The notes below the pieces were generated by a model, which worked only from the letters and a program-made list of their open reading frames with translations, was not told where the DNA came from and made no database searches. Shown here in pieces: positions 15,797-23,790 of a stretch of 64,000 nt of DNA. A program made the position numbers and the translations under genes. Source of the DNA: Cybelea sp963824595 (GTDB lineage: Bacteria; Vulcanimicrobiota; Vulcanimicrobiia; Vulcanimicrobiales; Vulcanimicrobiaceae); contig CAWGPY010000007.1 of NCBI GenBank assembly GCA_963824595.1, forward strand, positions 1-64,000, written 5' to 3'. Numbering within the stretch: position 1 is the first letter of the stretch; every line of letters starts with the position of its first letter.

Positions 15797-16875
15797 CGCC
15801 GCTCGACGAGCTCTACTTGCAGCGCGCCTACGAGCTCGCCGGTCGCGGCGTGGGCAGCACGTCGCCCAATCCGCCCGTGGGCGCGCTGGTCGTGCGCGAC
15901 GGTGCGATCGTCGGCGAGGGCTACCATCGTCGGGCGGGCGCAGCGCATGCCGAGGTCAGGGCGCTGCGGCAGGCGGGGGCCAAGACGAGCGGCGCGACGG
16001 TCTACGTCTCGCTCGAGCCGTGCGGCCACGTGGGCCGGACGCCGCCGTGCACGCGCGCGCTCATCGAATCGGGCGTGACGCGCGTCGTCGCCGGGGCGCT
16101 CGACCCCGCGGGCCACGGCGGCGCGGATCAGCTGCGCGACGCCGGGATCGACGTGGCGATCGCGCACGACGCGGCCGCGCGGGCGCTGGTCGAGGCGTTC
16201 GAGCGAAGCAGCGCCGGGCGCCCCTACGTGGCGTTGAAGATGGCCATGTCGCTCGACGGAGCGGTGGCGAGCCGGCCGGGCGTGCGCGAGCAGCTGGGAT
16301 CGCCGGGCGAAGCGCGCTACGTTCGCGAGCTGCGCATCGCGCACGACGCCGTGATGGTCGGAGCCGGAACGGTTCGCGTGGACGACCCGCAGCTGACGGT
16401 TCGTCCGGCGCACGACCGCGTGCGGCCGTACGAACGCATCGTGGCGTGCGAGCGCGAGCCGGTCTCGCCGGAGAGCCGCGTGTTCGGCAGCGTGCCGGGC
16501 TACGCGCGGACGATCGTGCTTGCGCCGGCCGGCCTGCGCGAGCGCTTTCAAACGCTCGAGACGGTCGCCGACGTTGCGTACGCGGGCGCGAACGACGCGA
16601 CGCTGCTCGACCTGCGCGTGGCGATGAAGCTATTGCGCGACCGCGGCATCACGAGCGTGCTGTGCGAGGGCGGTCCGACGCTCGCGGCCAGCCTCATCGC
16701 GTCGTCGCTCGTGGATCGCGTCTACTGGGCGATCGCGCCGCGCTTTCTGCGCGGCGAGACGGCGGTTCCGGTGCTGCGCGGCGCGGATACCCTGGGCGCC
16801 CGCATCCGTTTCGATCGCGTCGAGCTCGCCGGCGACGATGCGATCCTGTCGGGAACGTGTTCGGCGGCCTCATAG
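15772..16875 (+). CDS. ribD: Bifunctional pyrimidine deaminase/reductase of riboflavin synthesis
   Basis: A 367-residue two-domain enzyme. The deaminase domain has SPNPPVGALVV, the zinc-binding HAEVRAL, and EPCGHVGRTPPCT with the two cysteine ligands. The reductase domain begins at RPYVALKMAMSLDGAVA and shows HDAVMVGAGTVRVDDPQLTVR and VLCEGGPTLAASLI. It deaminates diaminohydroxyribosylamino-pyrimidinone phosphate and then reduces the ribose, steps 2 and 3 of riboflavin synthesis. GTG 15772 overlaps comF by 25 bases; the real start could be a few codons later. It overlaps ribE by 19 bases. The rest of the pathway (ribBA, ribH) lies at 21.8-23.7 kb. No FMN riboswitch was recognised upstream. 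Confidence 0.93.
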   Translation: MGTPDRRLTPLDELYLQRAYELAGRGVGSTSPNPPVGALVVRDGAIVGEGYHRRAGAAHAEVRALRQAGAKTSGATVYVSLEPCGHVGRTPPCTRALIESGVTRVVAGALDPAGHGGADQLRDAGIDVAIAHDAAARALVEAFERSSAGRPYVALKMAMSLDGAVASRPGVREQLGSPGEARYVRELRIAHDAVMVGAGTVRVDDPQLTVRPAHDRVRPYERIVACEREPVSPESRVFGSVPGYARTIVLAPAGLRERFQTLETVADVAYAGANDATLLDLRVAMKLLRDRGITSVLCEGGPTLAASLIASSLVDRVYWAIAPRFLRGETAVPVLRGADTLGARIRFDRVELAGDDAILSGTCSAAS

Positions 16876-17453
16876 CGCATCGCGGCCGCGTGACGGCCGT
16901 CGCTGCGCTGCCGGGCGGAGGCGCGACGCTGCGCGTTCGCTGCGAAGGCGCCGATCGCGAGCGACCCGAGCCGAAGGACTCGGTCGCGATCGACGGCGTG
17001 TGCCTCACCGTGACGTCCGTCAACGGCGACGAACTTGCCTTCGACGTGGTTCCCGAGACGCTCGCGCGTAGCACGCTGGGCGACCGCGCGACCGGCGATG
17101 CGGTGAACGTGGAGTACGCGCTGCGCGTCGGCGACCGCGTGGGCGGACATTTCGTGTACGGACACGTCGACGCCGCCGGCCGCGTGCTGGGACGCACGCC
17201 GGAAGGCCAGGGCGAGCGCGTCCGCATCGAAACGCCGGCGCTCATCGCGGGCCTGATCGCGCGCAAAGGGTTCGTCGCCGTCGACGGCGTCAGCCTCACG
17301 GTCGCGTCGTCCGAGCCCGGCTCGTTCGAGGTCGCGCTGATCCCCGAGACGCTCGCGCGCACGACGCTGGGATCGCGTCCGGTCGGCAGCCGCGTGAACC
17401 TCGAGGCCGATCCGCTGGCGCGCTACGCACACGCCGCGCAGGGTGAGGGATGA
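16857..17453 (+). CDS. ribE: Riboflavin synthase, alpha chain
   Basis: A 198-residue protein made of two tandem lumazine-binding barrels, residues 1-~95 and ~96-198. The repeats share DSVAIDGVCLTVTSV / GFVAVDGVSLTVASS and VVPETLARSTLG / LIPETLARTTLG, the hallmark internal duplication. The N-terminal MFGGLIAHRGRV and the interdomain GGHFVYGHVDAAG also match. It dismutates two dimethylribityllumazine molecules into riboflavin. GTG 16857 overlaps ribD, and the stop overlaps the next gene (a thioesterase) by 4 bases, so it is the middle of a coupled operon. Confidence 0.93.
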   Translation: MFGGLIAHRGRVTAVAALPGGGATLRVRCEGADRERPEPKDSVAIDGVCLTVTSVNGDELAFDVVPETLARSTLGDRATGDAVNVEYALRVGDRVGGHFVYGHVDAAGRVLGRTPEGQGERVRIETPALIAGLIARKGFVAVDGVSLTVASSEPGSFEVALIPETLARTTLGSRPVGSRVNLEADPLARYAHAAQGEG

Positions 17454-17893
17454 CGAAGTTTCGCGACACGCTGCCGCCCGGGGCGCGCACGTTCGAGAGC
17501 CGGCTGCAGGTGCAGTGGGCCGACGTGGACGTCGCCGGCATCATGTATTTCGCCGCGTACTCGCGCTTCGCGGAATACGCGGAGATGCGGCTCTTCGCCG
17601 AGCTGGGCTTTCCGTACGAGAGCGTCTTTACCGAATACGGCTTCTGGCTGCCGCGGGTCCGCGTGGAGTCGGAGTATCACGCGCCGGCGCTGATGAGCGA
17701 CTGGCTGCGCATGCGCACGCACCTGGAGCACGTCGGGGCGTCGAGTCTGCGATGGAAAACGGTGTTCTTCAACGAGCGCACCGGCGAGCCGGGCGCCGCG
17801 GTGGGCCTGATCGTCGCCGCGATGGACGCCGTGACGAAGAAGAGCCGCCCGTTGCCCGAACCGATCCGTGACGCGATGCTCGCGTGCGTGTAG
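17450..17893 (+). CDS. YbgC/4-hydroxybenzoyl-CoA thioesterase-type hotdog protein
   Basis: A 147-residue single hotdog domain. The motif QVQWADVDVAGIMYFAAYSRFAEYAEM matches the YbgC/4HBT signature, with the catalytic aspartate in ADVDVAG and the helix that follows. LRWKTVFFNERTGEPGA and VGLIVAAMDAVTKKSRPLPE complete the sheet. Such enzymes hydrolyse acyl-CoA thioesters. The gene overlaps ribE (ATGA) and the next dehydrogenase gene (10 bases), so it is co-translated with them. The acyl substrate is unknown. A CoA-linked step coupled to two dehydrogenases suggests a small catabolic or salvage branch rather than riboflavin chemistry itself. Confidence 0.8.
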   Translation: MTKFRDTLPPGARTFESRLQVQWADVDVAGIMYFAAYSRFAEYAEMRLFAELGFPYESVFTEYGFWLPRVRVESEYHAPALMSDWLRMRTHLEHVGASSLRWKTVFFNERTGEPGAAVGLIVAAMDAVTKKSRPLPEPIRDAMLACV

Positions 17894-18903
17894 CCGTGCT
17901 GGTCGCGCCGCGGCAGATCGAGGTGCGCGACGAGGCCCCGCCGGTCGCGCCGCCGGGCGGCCTGGTCGTGCGCGTTCGCGCCGCGCTCACCGACGGCACG
18001 GACTTGAAGACCTATCGCCGCGGTCATCCGAAGATGCCGATGCCCACGCGGTTCGGCCACGAATTCTCCGGCGACGTCGCCGCCGCGGGCGACGGCGTCA
18101 CGGCGTTTGCGCCCGGCGATGCGGTGATGTGCGTGCACACCGCGCCGTGCGGCGTCTGCTTCTGGTGCGAGCGCGGTCAGGCCGAGCTGTGCGAGCTGGT
18201 GATGCCGACGATGCTCTTGGGCGCCTACTCGGATCTCATCGCCGTGCCGAAGCGCATCGTTGACGTCAACTGCTTTCGCAAGCCGTCCGAGGTGAGCTAC
18301 GCCGAGGCGGCGTTTCTGGAGCCGCTCGCGTGCGTCGTCCACTCGCTCGCGGCGCTGGCGGCGCCGCCGGGCTCGACCGTGGCGGTGCTCGGCAACGGCG
18401 GGTTCGGCATCCTGCACGCGCTGCTGCTGCGGCGCGCGGGCGTGCGCGCGCTGCTGTTCGGCCGGCGTCCGGAACGGATCGAGTTCGCGCGCTCGCTCGG
18501 GATCGAGAGCCTCGACACGCGCGACGCGCCGGTCGCGGAGGCCGCGGGCGAGCGCACGGAAGGCCGCGGCGCGGACGCCGCGATCGAGTGCACGGGAACG
18601 GTCGAGATGTGGGAGAGCGCGCCGTCGCTCGTGCGGCGCGGTGGGCGCGTCTCGTTCTTCGCCGGCCTGCCCGCCGATGCGCGCGTCTCGTTTCTCGCCG
18701 CGCGTCTTCACTACGACGAAGTGGCGCTCGTCGCGCCGTTCCACTTCACGCCCGGCGACGTGCGCGCGGCCTACGAGCTGATCGCGGCGCGCGAGCTGCC
18801 GCTGACGCGGCTGATCTCGGGCACCTATCCCTTGGCGGAGATCGCGACCGCCTTCGCGCGGCTCGACGCGGGCGACGGCATGAAAGTGTTGATCCAGCCG
18901 TGA
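17884..18903 (+). CDS. Zinc-dependent medium-chain alcohol dehydrogenase
   Basis: A 339-residue MDR-family protein. The catalytic domain has RFGHEFSGDVAAAGDGV (active-site GHE) and a complete structural-zinc loop CGVCFWCERGQAELC (C-x2-C-x2-C-x7-C). The nucleotide-binding domain shows VAVLGNGGFGILHALLLRRAGV. The position that normally carries the first catalytic zinc cysteine (G-x-C-G-T-D) reads LTDGTDLK, so the cysteine is replaced by Asp; zinc could still bind or the enzyme may be altered. GTG 17884 is the start. The gene is followed, with a 4-base overlap, by a second MDR, as in sugar-alcohol or amino-alcohol oxidation pairs. Substrate unknown. Confidence 0.8.
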   Translation: MRVAVLVAPRQIEVRDEAPPVAPPGGLVVRVRAALTDGTDLKTYRRGHPKMPMPTRFGHEFSGDVAAAGDGVTAFAPGDAVMCVHTAPCGVCFWCERGQAELCELVMPTMLLGAYSDLIAVPKRIVDVNCFRKPSEVSYAEAAFLEPLACVVHSLAALAAPPGSTVAVLGNGGFGILHALLLRRAGVRALLFGRRPERIEFARSLGIESLDTRDAPVAEAAGERTEGRGADAAIECTGTVEMWESAPSLVRRGGRVSFFAGLPADARVSFLAARLHYDEVALVAPFHFTPGDVRAAYELIAARELPLTRLISGTYPLAEIATAFARLDAGDGMKVLIQP

Positions 18904-19904
18904 GCGAGCGTACGATGCGCGCCGCGGTCGTCTACGATCACGACGACGTTCGCGTCGAGAAGCGCGCCGTGCCGCGGCTCGGCGACGGCGAGGTGCTGGT
19001 GCGCACGATGGCCAGCGGCATCTGCAGCGGCGACGTGATGGCGTGGTACATCCGCCGCAAGGCACCGCTCGTGCTCGGGCACGAGCCGGCCGGGATCGTC
19101 GCCGAAACGAGCGGCGACGTGCCGTTCGCGGTGGGCGAGCGCGTCTTCGTGCACCATCACGCGCCGTGCTTCGCGTGCCGCGCGTGCTCGCGCGGCGACT
19201 ACGTGCAGTGCGCCACCTGGCGCGCCGCCAAGATCGACCCCGGCGGGATCGCCGAATTCTTCCGCGTGAGCGCGACGAACCTACGCGACACGCTGGCGCT
19301 GCCGGCGCACGTCACCTTTCCGGACGCGTCGCTCGTCGAGCCGCTCGCGTGCGTGGTGAAGTCGCTGCGGCGCGGCGGGGTGGCGGCGGGCGATCGCTGC
19401 TACGTGATCGGCCTCGGCGTCATGGGCCTGCTGCACGTGCTCGCGGCGCGGGCCTTGGGTGCCGAGGTGTTCGGCAGCGACTTCATCGCGGAGCGCCGGG
19501 CGATCGCGACGCGCAACGGGGCGCACGCGTTTCACCCCGACGAGACGGCCGCGGCGCTGCCCGACGGCGCCGACGTCGTGATCTGCGGGCCGGGCACGAG
19601 CGGAGCGATGCGTGCCGCGCTCGCGGCCGTCGCCCCGGGCGGCACCGCGGTGATGTTCACGCCGTTCGCGCCCGAGTCGCGGCTCGACGTGGAGCCGGAG
19701 CGGTTCTATTTCGGCGACCTGCGGCTGGTCGCGAGCTACTCGTGCGGCCCGGACGACACGCGTGCGGCGCTGGCCTTGATCGCGCAGGGCACCGTGTCGG
19801 CTGAGAAAGTAGGGGCCACGCTCGTCGGGCTCGACGACGTGCCGCGCGCCTACCGCGATCTAGCGGAGTCGCGCATCGTCAAACCGATCGTGACCTTCGA
19901 ATAG
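18900..19904 (+). CDS. Second zinc-dependent medium-chain alcohol dehydrogenase
   Basis: A 334-residue MDR-family protein with all expected zinc ligands: MASGICSGDVMAW (catalytic Cys), LGHEPAGIV (GHE) and FACRACSRGDYVQC (structural zinc). The Rossmann segment is CYVIGLGVMGLLHVLAARALGAEVFGSD. It begins at GTG 18900, overlapping its upstream neighbour by 4 bases; ATG 18915 is an alternative. It is related to, but clearly diverged from, the dehydrogenase before it, and the pair is probably the product of an old duplication. Sorbitol, threonine or cyclitol substrates are possible; nothing in the window decides. It converges with the MFS gene 12 bases downstream. Confidence 0.82.
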   Translation: MSERTMRAAVVYDHDDVRVEKRAVPRLGDGEVLVRTMASGICSGDVMAWYIRRKAPLVLGHEPAGIVAETSGDVPFAVGERVFVHHHAPCFACRACSRGDYVQCATWRAAKIDPGGIAEFFRVSATNLRDTLALPAHVTFPDASLVEPLACVVKSLRRGGVAAGDRCYVIGLGVMGLLHVLAARALGAEVFGSDFIAERRAIATRNGAHAFHPDETAAALPDGADVVICGPGTSGAMRAALAAVAPGGTAVMFTPFAPESRLDVEPERFYFGDLRLVASYSCGPDDTRAALALIAQGTVSAEKVGATLVGLDDVPRAYRDLAESRIVKPIVTFE

Positions 19905-19916
19905 CGGCTTCGGCGG

Positions 19917-21182
19917 CTAGCTCTCCGCGTAGATCGGGGGAGCGGGCTCGGGCAGCGGCAGCACGACGTCGTCGGTGCGCGACGTGACGCGCCACGCTAC
20001 GAACAGCGAGACGGCATACAAGATAGCGGCGAGCAGCCACGGCGCGCCGATGAGGCCGAGCGAACGCCACGGCCCCGCGAACTGCGCGAACGTCAGCGTG
20101 AAGATCGTGGGACCGACGAGCATCGAGATGCCGCGCAGCGATCCGAGCGCCCCCTGCAGCTCGCCCTGCTCCGCGGCGCTCACACGCCGAGTCATGAGCG
20201 CCTGCGACGTCGCTTGATACATGGGCAGCGAGATGACGATGGCCCCGATGATGAAGACGATGCCGTTGTTTGCCCCGAGCAGCACGAGTCCGACCACGGC
20301 GACCGCGAGGCTTGCGAACAGCGTGCGCCGCTCGCCCAAGCGCTTGACCACCGGGCCGACCATCGTCGCCTGGTTGACGGCGGCGATGGCGCCGATCAGC
20401 GCGAGCGTCAGGCCGACGCTGCCGGTGCTCCAGCCGAAGGCCGCGATGCAATAGATCACCCAGACGTTCGGAAACACCTCATGCGCGATATAGGTGATGA
20501 GGTTCACCCAGCTCAGGCCCCAGAGCTCGTGATGCGACCGGAGCATTCGCAGCGAGCCGAGCGGGTTCGCGCGCTTCCACTCCAGCCGCGCCGTGCGACG
20601 CTCGGGCGGCAGCGACTCCGGCAGCACGAAGAGGCCGTAGAGCGTGTTGATCAGGGCGAATCCGGCCGCCGCCCAGAACGTCAGCCGCGGGTTGACCGTT
20701 CCGACCACGCCGCCGATGGCCGGCCCCAGCATGAAGCCCAGCCCGAAGGCGCTGCCGATCATGCCGAACGCCTTGGCGCGCTTGTCGGGCGGCGTGACGT
20801 CGGCGATGTACGCGCTCGCGGCGCTCATGTTCGCGGTCGCGATGCCCGAGAGCACGCGCCCCGCGAAGAGCCACCACAGGTTCGGCGCCAGCGCCATGAT
20901 CGCGTAATCCACGACGGTCACGGCGTTGGAGAGCAGGATGACCGGGCGCCGTCCGATGCGATCGGAAAGCAATCCGAGGAGCGGCGAGCAGAAGAACTGC
21001 ATCAGCGCCCAGGCCGTTGCGAAGAGTCCGATGATCTCGGCGGCGTGGGCGTAGTCGTTGCCCACGAAGCCGGCGATCAGCTTGGGCAGCACCGGGCCGA
21101 TCATGCCGAAGGTCAGCATGTCGATCAGCACGGTGACGAAGATGAAGATCGTCGCGCCGCTGCGGGCGCCGTTGTTATTCAT
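19917..21182 (-). CDS. MFS drug-efflux transporter (TetA-like)
   Basis: A 421-residue membrane protein with about twelve hydrophobic segments. Markers of the drug:H+ antiporter group are present: FSCPLLGLLSDRIGRRPVILL-type loop 2-3 (G-x-x-S-D-R-x-G-R-R), FAGRVLSGIATANMSAASAYIADVTPPDKRAKAFG (motif C region) and GFMLGPAIGG. It sits in the cytoplasmic membrane and would export a toxic compound in exchange for protons. The ATG at 21182 lies inside the end of the tetR-family gene (8-base overlap), so the two are one operon, the usual layout of a self-regulated efflux system. Substrate unknown; sequence alone does not justify calling it a tetracycline pump. Confidence 0.85.
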   Translation of the reverse strand: MNNNGARSGATIFIFVTVLIDMLTFGMIGPVLPKLIAGFVGNDYAHAAEIIGLFATAWALMQFFCSPLLGLLSDRIGRRPVILLSNAVTVVDYAIMALAPNLWWLFAGRVLSGIATANMSAASAYIADVTPPDKRAKAFGMIGSAFGLGFMLGPAIGGVVGTVNPRLTFWAAAGFALINTLYGLFVLPESLPPERRTARLEWKRANPLGSLRMLRSHHELWGLSWVNLITYIAHEVFPNVWVIYCIAAFGWSTGSVGLTLALIGAIAAVNQATMVGPVVKRLGERRTLFASLAVAVVGLVLLGANNGIVFIIGAIVISLPMYQATSQALMTRRVSAAEQGELQGALGSLRGISMLVGPTIFTLTFAQFAGPWRSLGLIGAPWLLAAILYAVSLFVAWRVTSRTDDVVLPLPEPAPPIYAES

Positions 21183-21741
21183 CGTAGACCAGCGACAGCC
21201 ACAGGTCCACGGCGCGGTTCACGCGGGCGCGGTCGTGCGTCGCGAGCAGGTCGAGCAAGAAGCCGCGAAAGCCGGCGATGAGGAGCGTCGCGAGCGCGCG
21301 TGAATGCGCGCGCGTCGCGTTGGGGACGCGCGTGCACGCCTCGAGCGCGCCGAGCCACTCGTTCACCGCACCGTCGAGGAAGCCGGGGAAACGCGCCCGG
21401 TCGGCGAGTGCGAGCGCGTAGACTTCGAGCGAGAGGCGCGTCAGCGGCTCCCATTCGGACTTGCTCCACTCGCGCCACAGCGTGCGCGCGACCTCGCGGG
21501 GCGGAAGGGCGGAGAGCTTGAGGTTCGTCATCATGGTGCGCTGGCGGGCGCGACCGCGCCGGACGATCTCGACAATCAGCTCCTCCTTCGAACCAAAGTG
21601 ATACAGCAGGCCACGCGGGCTCGATCGGATCGCCTTGGCGAGCGGCCGCAGCGAAAGATCGGCCAAACCGTGCCGGCAGACGTAATCGACGGCGCGGTCG
21701 AGCAAGTCGGCGCGGCGCGCCTCGTCGGGCGTTCTCGACAC
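21175..21741 (-). CDS. TetR-family transcriptional regulator
   Basis: A 188-residue regulator. The N-terminal helix-turn-helix is visible in LLDRAVDYVCRHGLADLSLRPLAKAIRSSPRGLLYHFGSKEELIVEIV, with the F-G-S-K-E-E-L signature after the recognition helix (quoted here only to mark positions ~10-58). The rest is an all-helical ligand-binding region. It begins at GTG 21741 and overlaps the efflux gene that follows. A perfect palindrome TTGAAAC-N4-GTTTCAA lies 18 bases upstream and covers the -35 of its own promoter, so repression of the tetR-MFS operon by this protein is the straightforward model. The inducing ligand is unknown. Confidence 0.88.
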   Translation of the reverse strand: MSRTPDEARRADLLDRAVDYVCRHGLADLSLRPLAKAIRSSPRGLLYHFGSKEELIVEIVRRGRARQRTMMTNLKLSALPPREVARTLWREWSKSEWEPLTRLSLEVYALALADRARFPGFLDGAVNEWLGALEACTRVPNATRAHSRALATLLIAGFRGFLLDLLATHDRARVNRAVDLWLSLVYDE

Positions 21742-21746
21742 GGGCT

Positions 21747-21776
21747 ATCCTAGCATATTTGAAACGAGTGTTTCAA
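21747..21776 (-). promoter_or_regulatory. Promoter and palindromic operator of the tetR-MFS operon
   Basis: TTGAAAC (21759-21765) and GTTTCAA (21770-21776) form a perfect inverted repeat with a 4-base centre. On the minus strand TTGAAA (21771-21776) and TAGGAT (21747-21752) are spaced by 18 bases, so the operator overlaps the promoter. The -10 ends 5 bases before GTG 21741 with no Shine-Dalgarno between, implying a leaderless mRNA. Confidence 0.7.
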
Positions 21777-21789
21777 TATACCGCCGGCT

Positions 21790-21827
21790 CCTAGCCGGCT
21801 TGACAATCGTCAACTCGCGGCTAGGCT
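21790..21827 (+). promoter_or_regulatory. Promoter and nested palindromic operator of ribBA
   Basis: TTGACA (21800-21805) and TAGGCT (21822-21827) are spaced by 16 bases. Two inverted repeats are nested over this promoter: outer arms CCTAGCCG (21790-21797) and CGGCTAGG (21818-21825), and inner arms TTGAC (21800-21804) and GTCAA (21809-21813). The -10 ends 6 bases before GTG 21834, so the transcript may be leaderless. The encoded RibBA carries its own N-terminal HTH, making this a candidate autoregulatory site. Confidence 0.65.
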
Positions 21828-21833
21828 AGAGGG

Positions 21834-23246
21834 GTGAGCCGCTTCGCCACCGCCCTGAACGCCGCCATCGAAGGGGCCGGCCTGACCGCCGCCGAGGTGG
21901 CCGAGAGCGCCGGGCTGACCGAGTCGGCGATCTCGCTGCTACGCGCCGGCAGGCGCGAGCCGTCGTATCGCACGCTCCAGCGCCTGGCGCACGTCTTTCC
22001 GGCCCTCGGCGAACAGCTCGCGGACGCCGGCGACGGCCCGTTCGACTCCATTGACGAGGCGATCGCCGACGTTCGCGCCGGCAAGATGGTCGTCGTGCTC
22101 GACGACGAGGACCGCGAGAACGAGGGAGATCTCGTCATGGCGGCTCAGATGATCACCCCCGAGGCGATCAACTTCATGCGTAAGCACGCGGGCGGATTGA
22201 TCTGCGTGCCGATGCCGGGAGCTCGGCTCGACGAGCTGCACATCCCGCAGATGGTGCGCGAGAACACGGCCGTTCACGAGACCGCGTTCACCGTCTCCGT
22301 CGAAGCGCGCGGCATGACGACGACCGGCATCTCGGCGCACGACCGCGCCGCCACGATCAAACGGCTCCTCGATCCCGACGCGCGTCCGGCCGACTTCCTG
22401 CGGCCGGGACACACGTTTCCGCTTCGCGCGCGCGAAGGGGGCGTGCTCGTACGGGCGGGTCAGACCGAGGCCGCGGTGGATCTCGCGCGGCTGGCAGGCC
22501 TCTATCCGGCCGGCGTGATCTGCGAAATCATGGCCGACGACGGAACGATGGAGCGGCTCGAGGGGCTGCGGAGTTACGCCGACCGGCACGGGCTGAAGCT
22601 CGTGACCGTGAAGGATCTCATCGCCTACCGGATGCGGAACGAGAAGCTGGTCACGCGCATCGCCGAGTTCGATCTTCCGACGACGCTGGGGACGTGGAAG
22701 GGGATCGCCTACACCACCGGCATCGACGACAACACGCACGTCGCGCTGGTGATGGGCGAGGTCGGCAGCGGAAAGGAGCTGCTGGTGCGCGTGCATTCCG
22801 AGTGCATGACCGGCGACGCGCTGCACTCCACGCGCTGCGACTGCGCCGCGCAGCGCGACGGGGCGATGGAGCTCATCGCGCGCGAAGGGCGCGGCGTCTT
22901 CCTGTACTTGCGGCAGGAGGGGCGCGGAATCGGCCTGGCCGACAAACTGCGCGCGTACGAACTTCAGGACCGCGGCGCCGACACCGTCGAGGCCAATCTC
23001 GCGCTGGGCCTGCCGGTGGACAAGCGCGACTACGGCATCGGCTCGCAGATTCTCGCCGATTTGGGCGTGCGCGAGATGCGCCTCATCACGAACAATCCGA
23101 AGAAGATCTTCGGCCTGGAGGGCTACGGCTTGAAGATCGGGGGGCGCGTGCCGTTGCAGACGGAGCCGACCGACCACAACAAGCACTACATGAACACCAA
23201 GCGTTCCAAGCTGGGGCACATCCTCGATGAGGTCGGCGCGTCGTGA
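21834..23246 (+). CDS. ribBA: RibBA with N-terminal XRE-type HTH domain
   Basis: A 470-residue fusion. Residues 1-~65 are a helix-turn-helix of the XRE/Cro type (LTAAEVAESAGLTESAISLLRAGRR, then YRTLQRLAHVFP), absent from ordinary RibBA. Residues ~70-270 are DHBP synthase (RibB): VVLDDEDRENEGDLVMAA and TTGISAHDRAATI bind metal and substrate. Residues ~272-470 are GTP cyclohydrolase II (RibA): the zinc site CMTGDALHSTRCDC and LRQEGRGIGL. The two enzymes make dihydroxybutanone phosphate and the pyrimidine precursor, the entry steps of riboflavin synthesis. GTG 21834 is the only sensible start since it includes the whole HTH. A nested palindrome covers the promoter. No FMN riboswitch was recognised, so the HTH may provide regulation. 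It overlaps ribH by 4 bases. Confidence 0.92.
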   Translation: MSRFATALNAAIEGAGLTAAEVAESAGLTESAISLLRAGRREPSYRTLQRLAHVFPALGEQLADAGDGPFDSIDEAIADVRAGKMVVVLDDEDRENEGDLVMAAQMITPEAINFMRKHAGGLICVPMPGARLDELHIPQMVRENTAVHETAFTVSVEARGMTTTGISAHDRAATIKRLLDPDARPADFLRPGHTFPLRAREGGVLVRAGQTEAAVDLARLAGLYPAGVICEIMADDGTMERLEGLRSYADRHGLKLVTVKDLIAYRMRNEKLVTRIAEFDLPTTLGTWKGIAYTTGIDDNTHVALVMGEVGSGKELLVRVHSECMTGDALHSTRCDCAAQRDGAMELIAREGRGVFLYLRQEGRGIGLADKLRAYELQDRGADTVEANLALGLPVDKRDYGIGSQILADLGVREMRLITNNPKKIFGLEGYGLKIGGRVPLQTEPTDHNKHYMNTKRSKLGHILDEVGAS

Positions 23247-23740
23247 AGCGCGACGGCGCGAGCGACACCGGCTCGATCGACTGCGCCGGCGCGCGCTTCG
23301 CCATCGTCGCAGCGGGCTTCTACGCGGACCTCGCCGAGCACCTGATCGAGGGAGCGGCCCGCGCGCTGCGCGACTGCAACGTGGGCGACGACGACGTCGA
23401 GGTGTTCGGCGTTCCGGGTTGCTTCGAGTTGCCCCTTGCGTGCCGCAATCTGATCCATACCGGCCGCTTCGACGGCCTCGTCGCGCTGGGCGCCGTGATT
23501 CGCGGCGAGACGCCGCACTTCGATTTCGTCGCCGGGGAGTGCGCTCGCGGGATCATGGACGTGCAGCTGGCCACCGGCACGCCGATCGGGTTCGGCGTGC
23601 TGACGACGGACACGCTGGAGCAGGCGCAGGAACGCGCTGATTCGCGCCGCGGCGACAAGGGTTACGGCGCCGGGCTCGCGGCGGCCGCGCTGGTGCATTT
23701 GACCGCCGGCGCGAACCGCGCGGGTCAGCGCAGGAACTGA
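23243..23740 (+). CDS. ribH: 6,7-dimethyl-8-ribityllumazine synthase
   Basis: A 165-residue lumazine synthase. Seen: FAIVAAGFYADLAEHLIEGAARAL, VFGVPGCFELPLAC, VALGAVIRGETPHFDFVAGE (substrate and phosphate region with the catalytic His in the ETPHFDF stretch) and PIGFGVLTTDTLEQAQERA. It condenses the ribitylaminouracil with dihydroxybutanone phosphate from RibBA. It starts at GTG 23243 and overlaps ribBA by 4 bases. The N-terminal ~12 residues before the core are longer than usual. Together with ribD and ribE it completes riboflavin synthesis within this window apart from the dephosphorylation step. Confidence 0.93.
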   Translation: MKRDGASDTGSIDCAGARFAIVAAGFYADLAEHLIEGAARALRDCNVGDDDVEVFGVPGCFELPLACRNLIHTGRFDGLVALGAVIRGETPHFDFVAGECARGIMDVQLATGTPIGFGVLTTDTLEQAQERADSRRGDKGYGAGLAAAALVHLTAGANRAGQRRN

Positions 23741-23790
23741 CCGGGCTTGGTCGCATGTAGGGCAGCCCCAGCCACACGGAGAGCGCAGCC

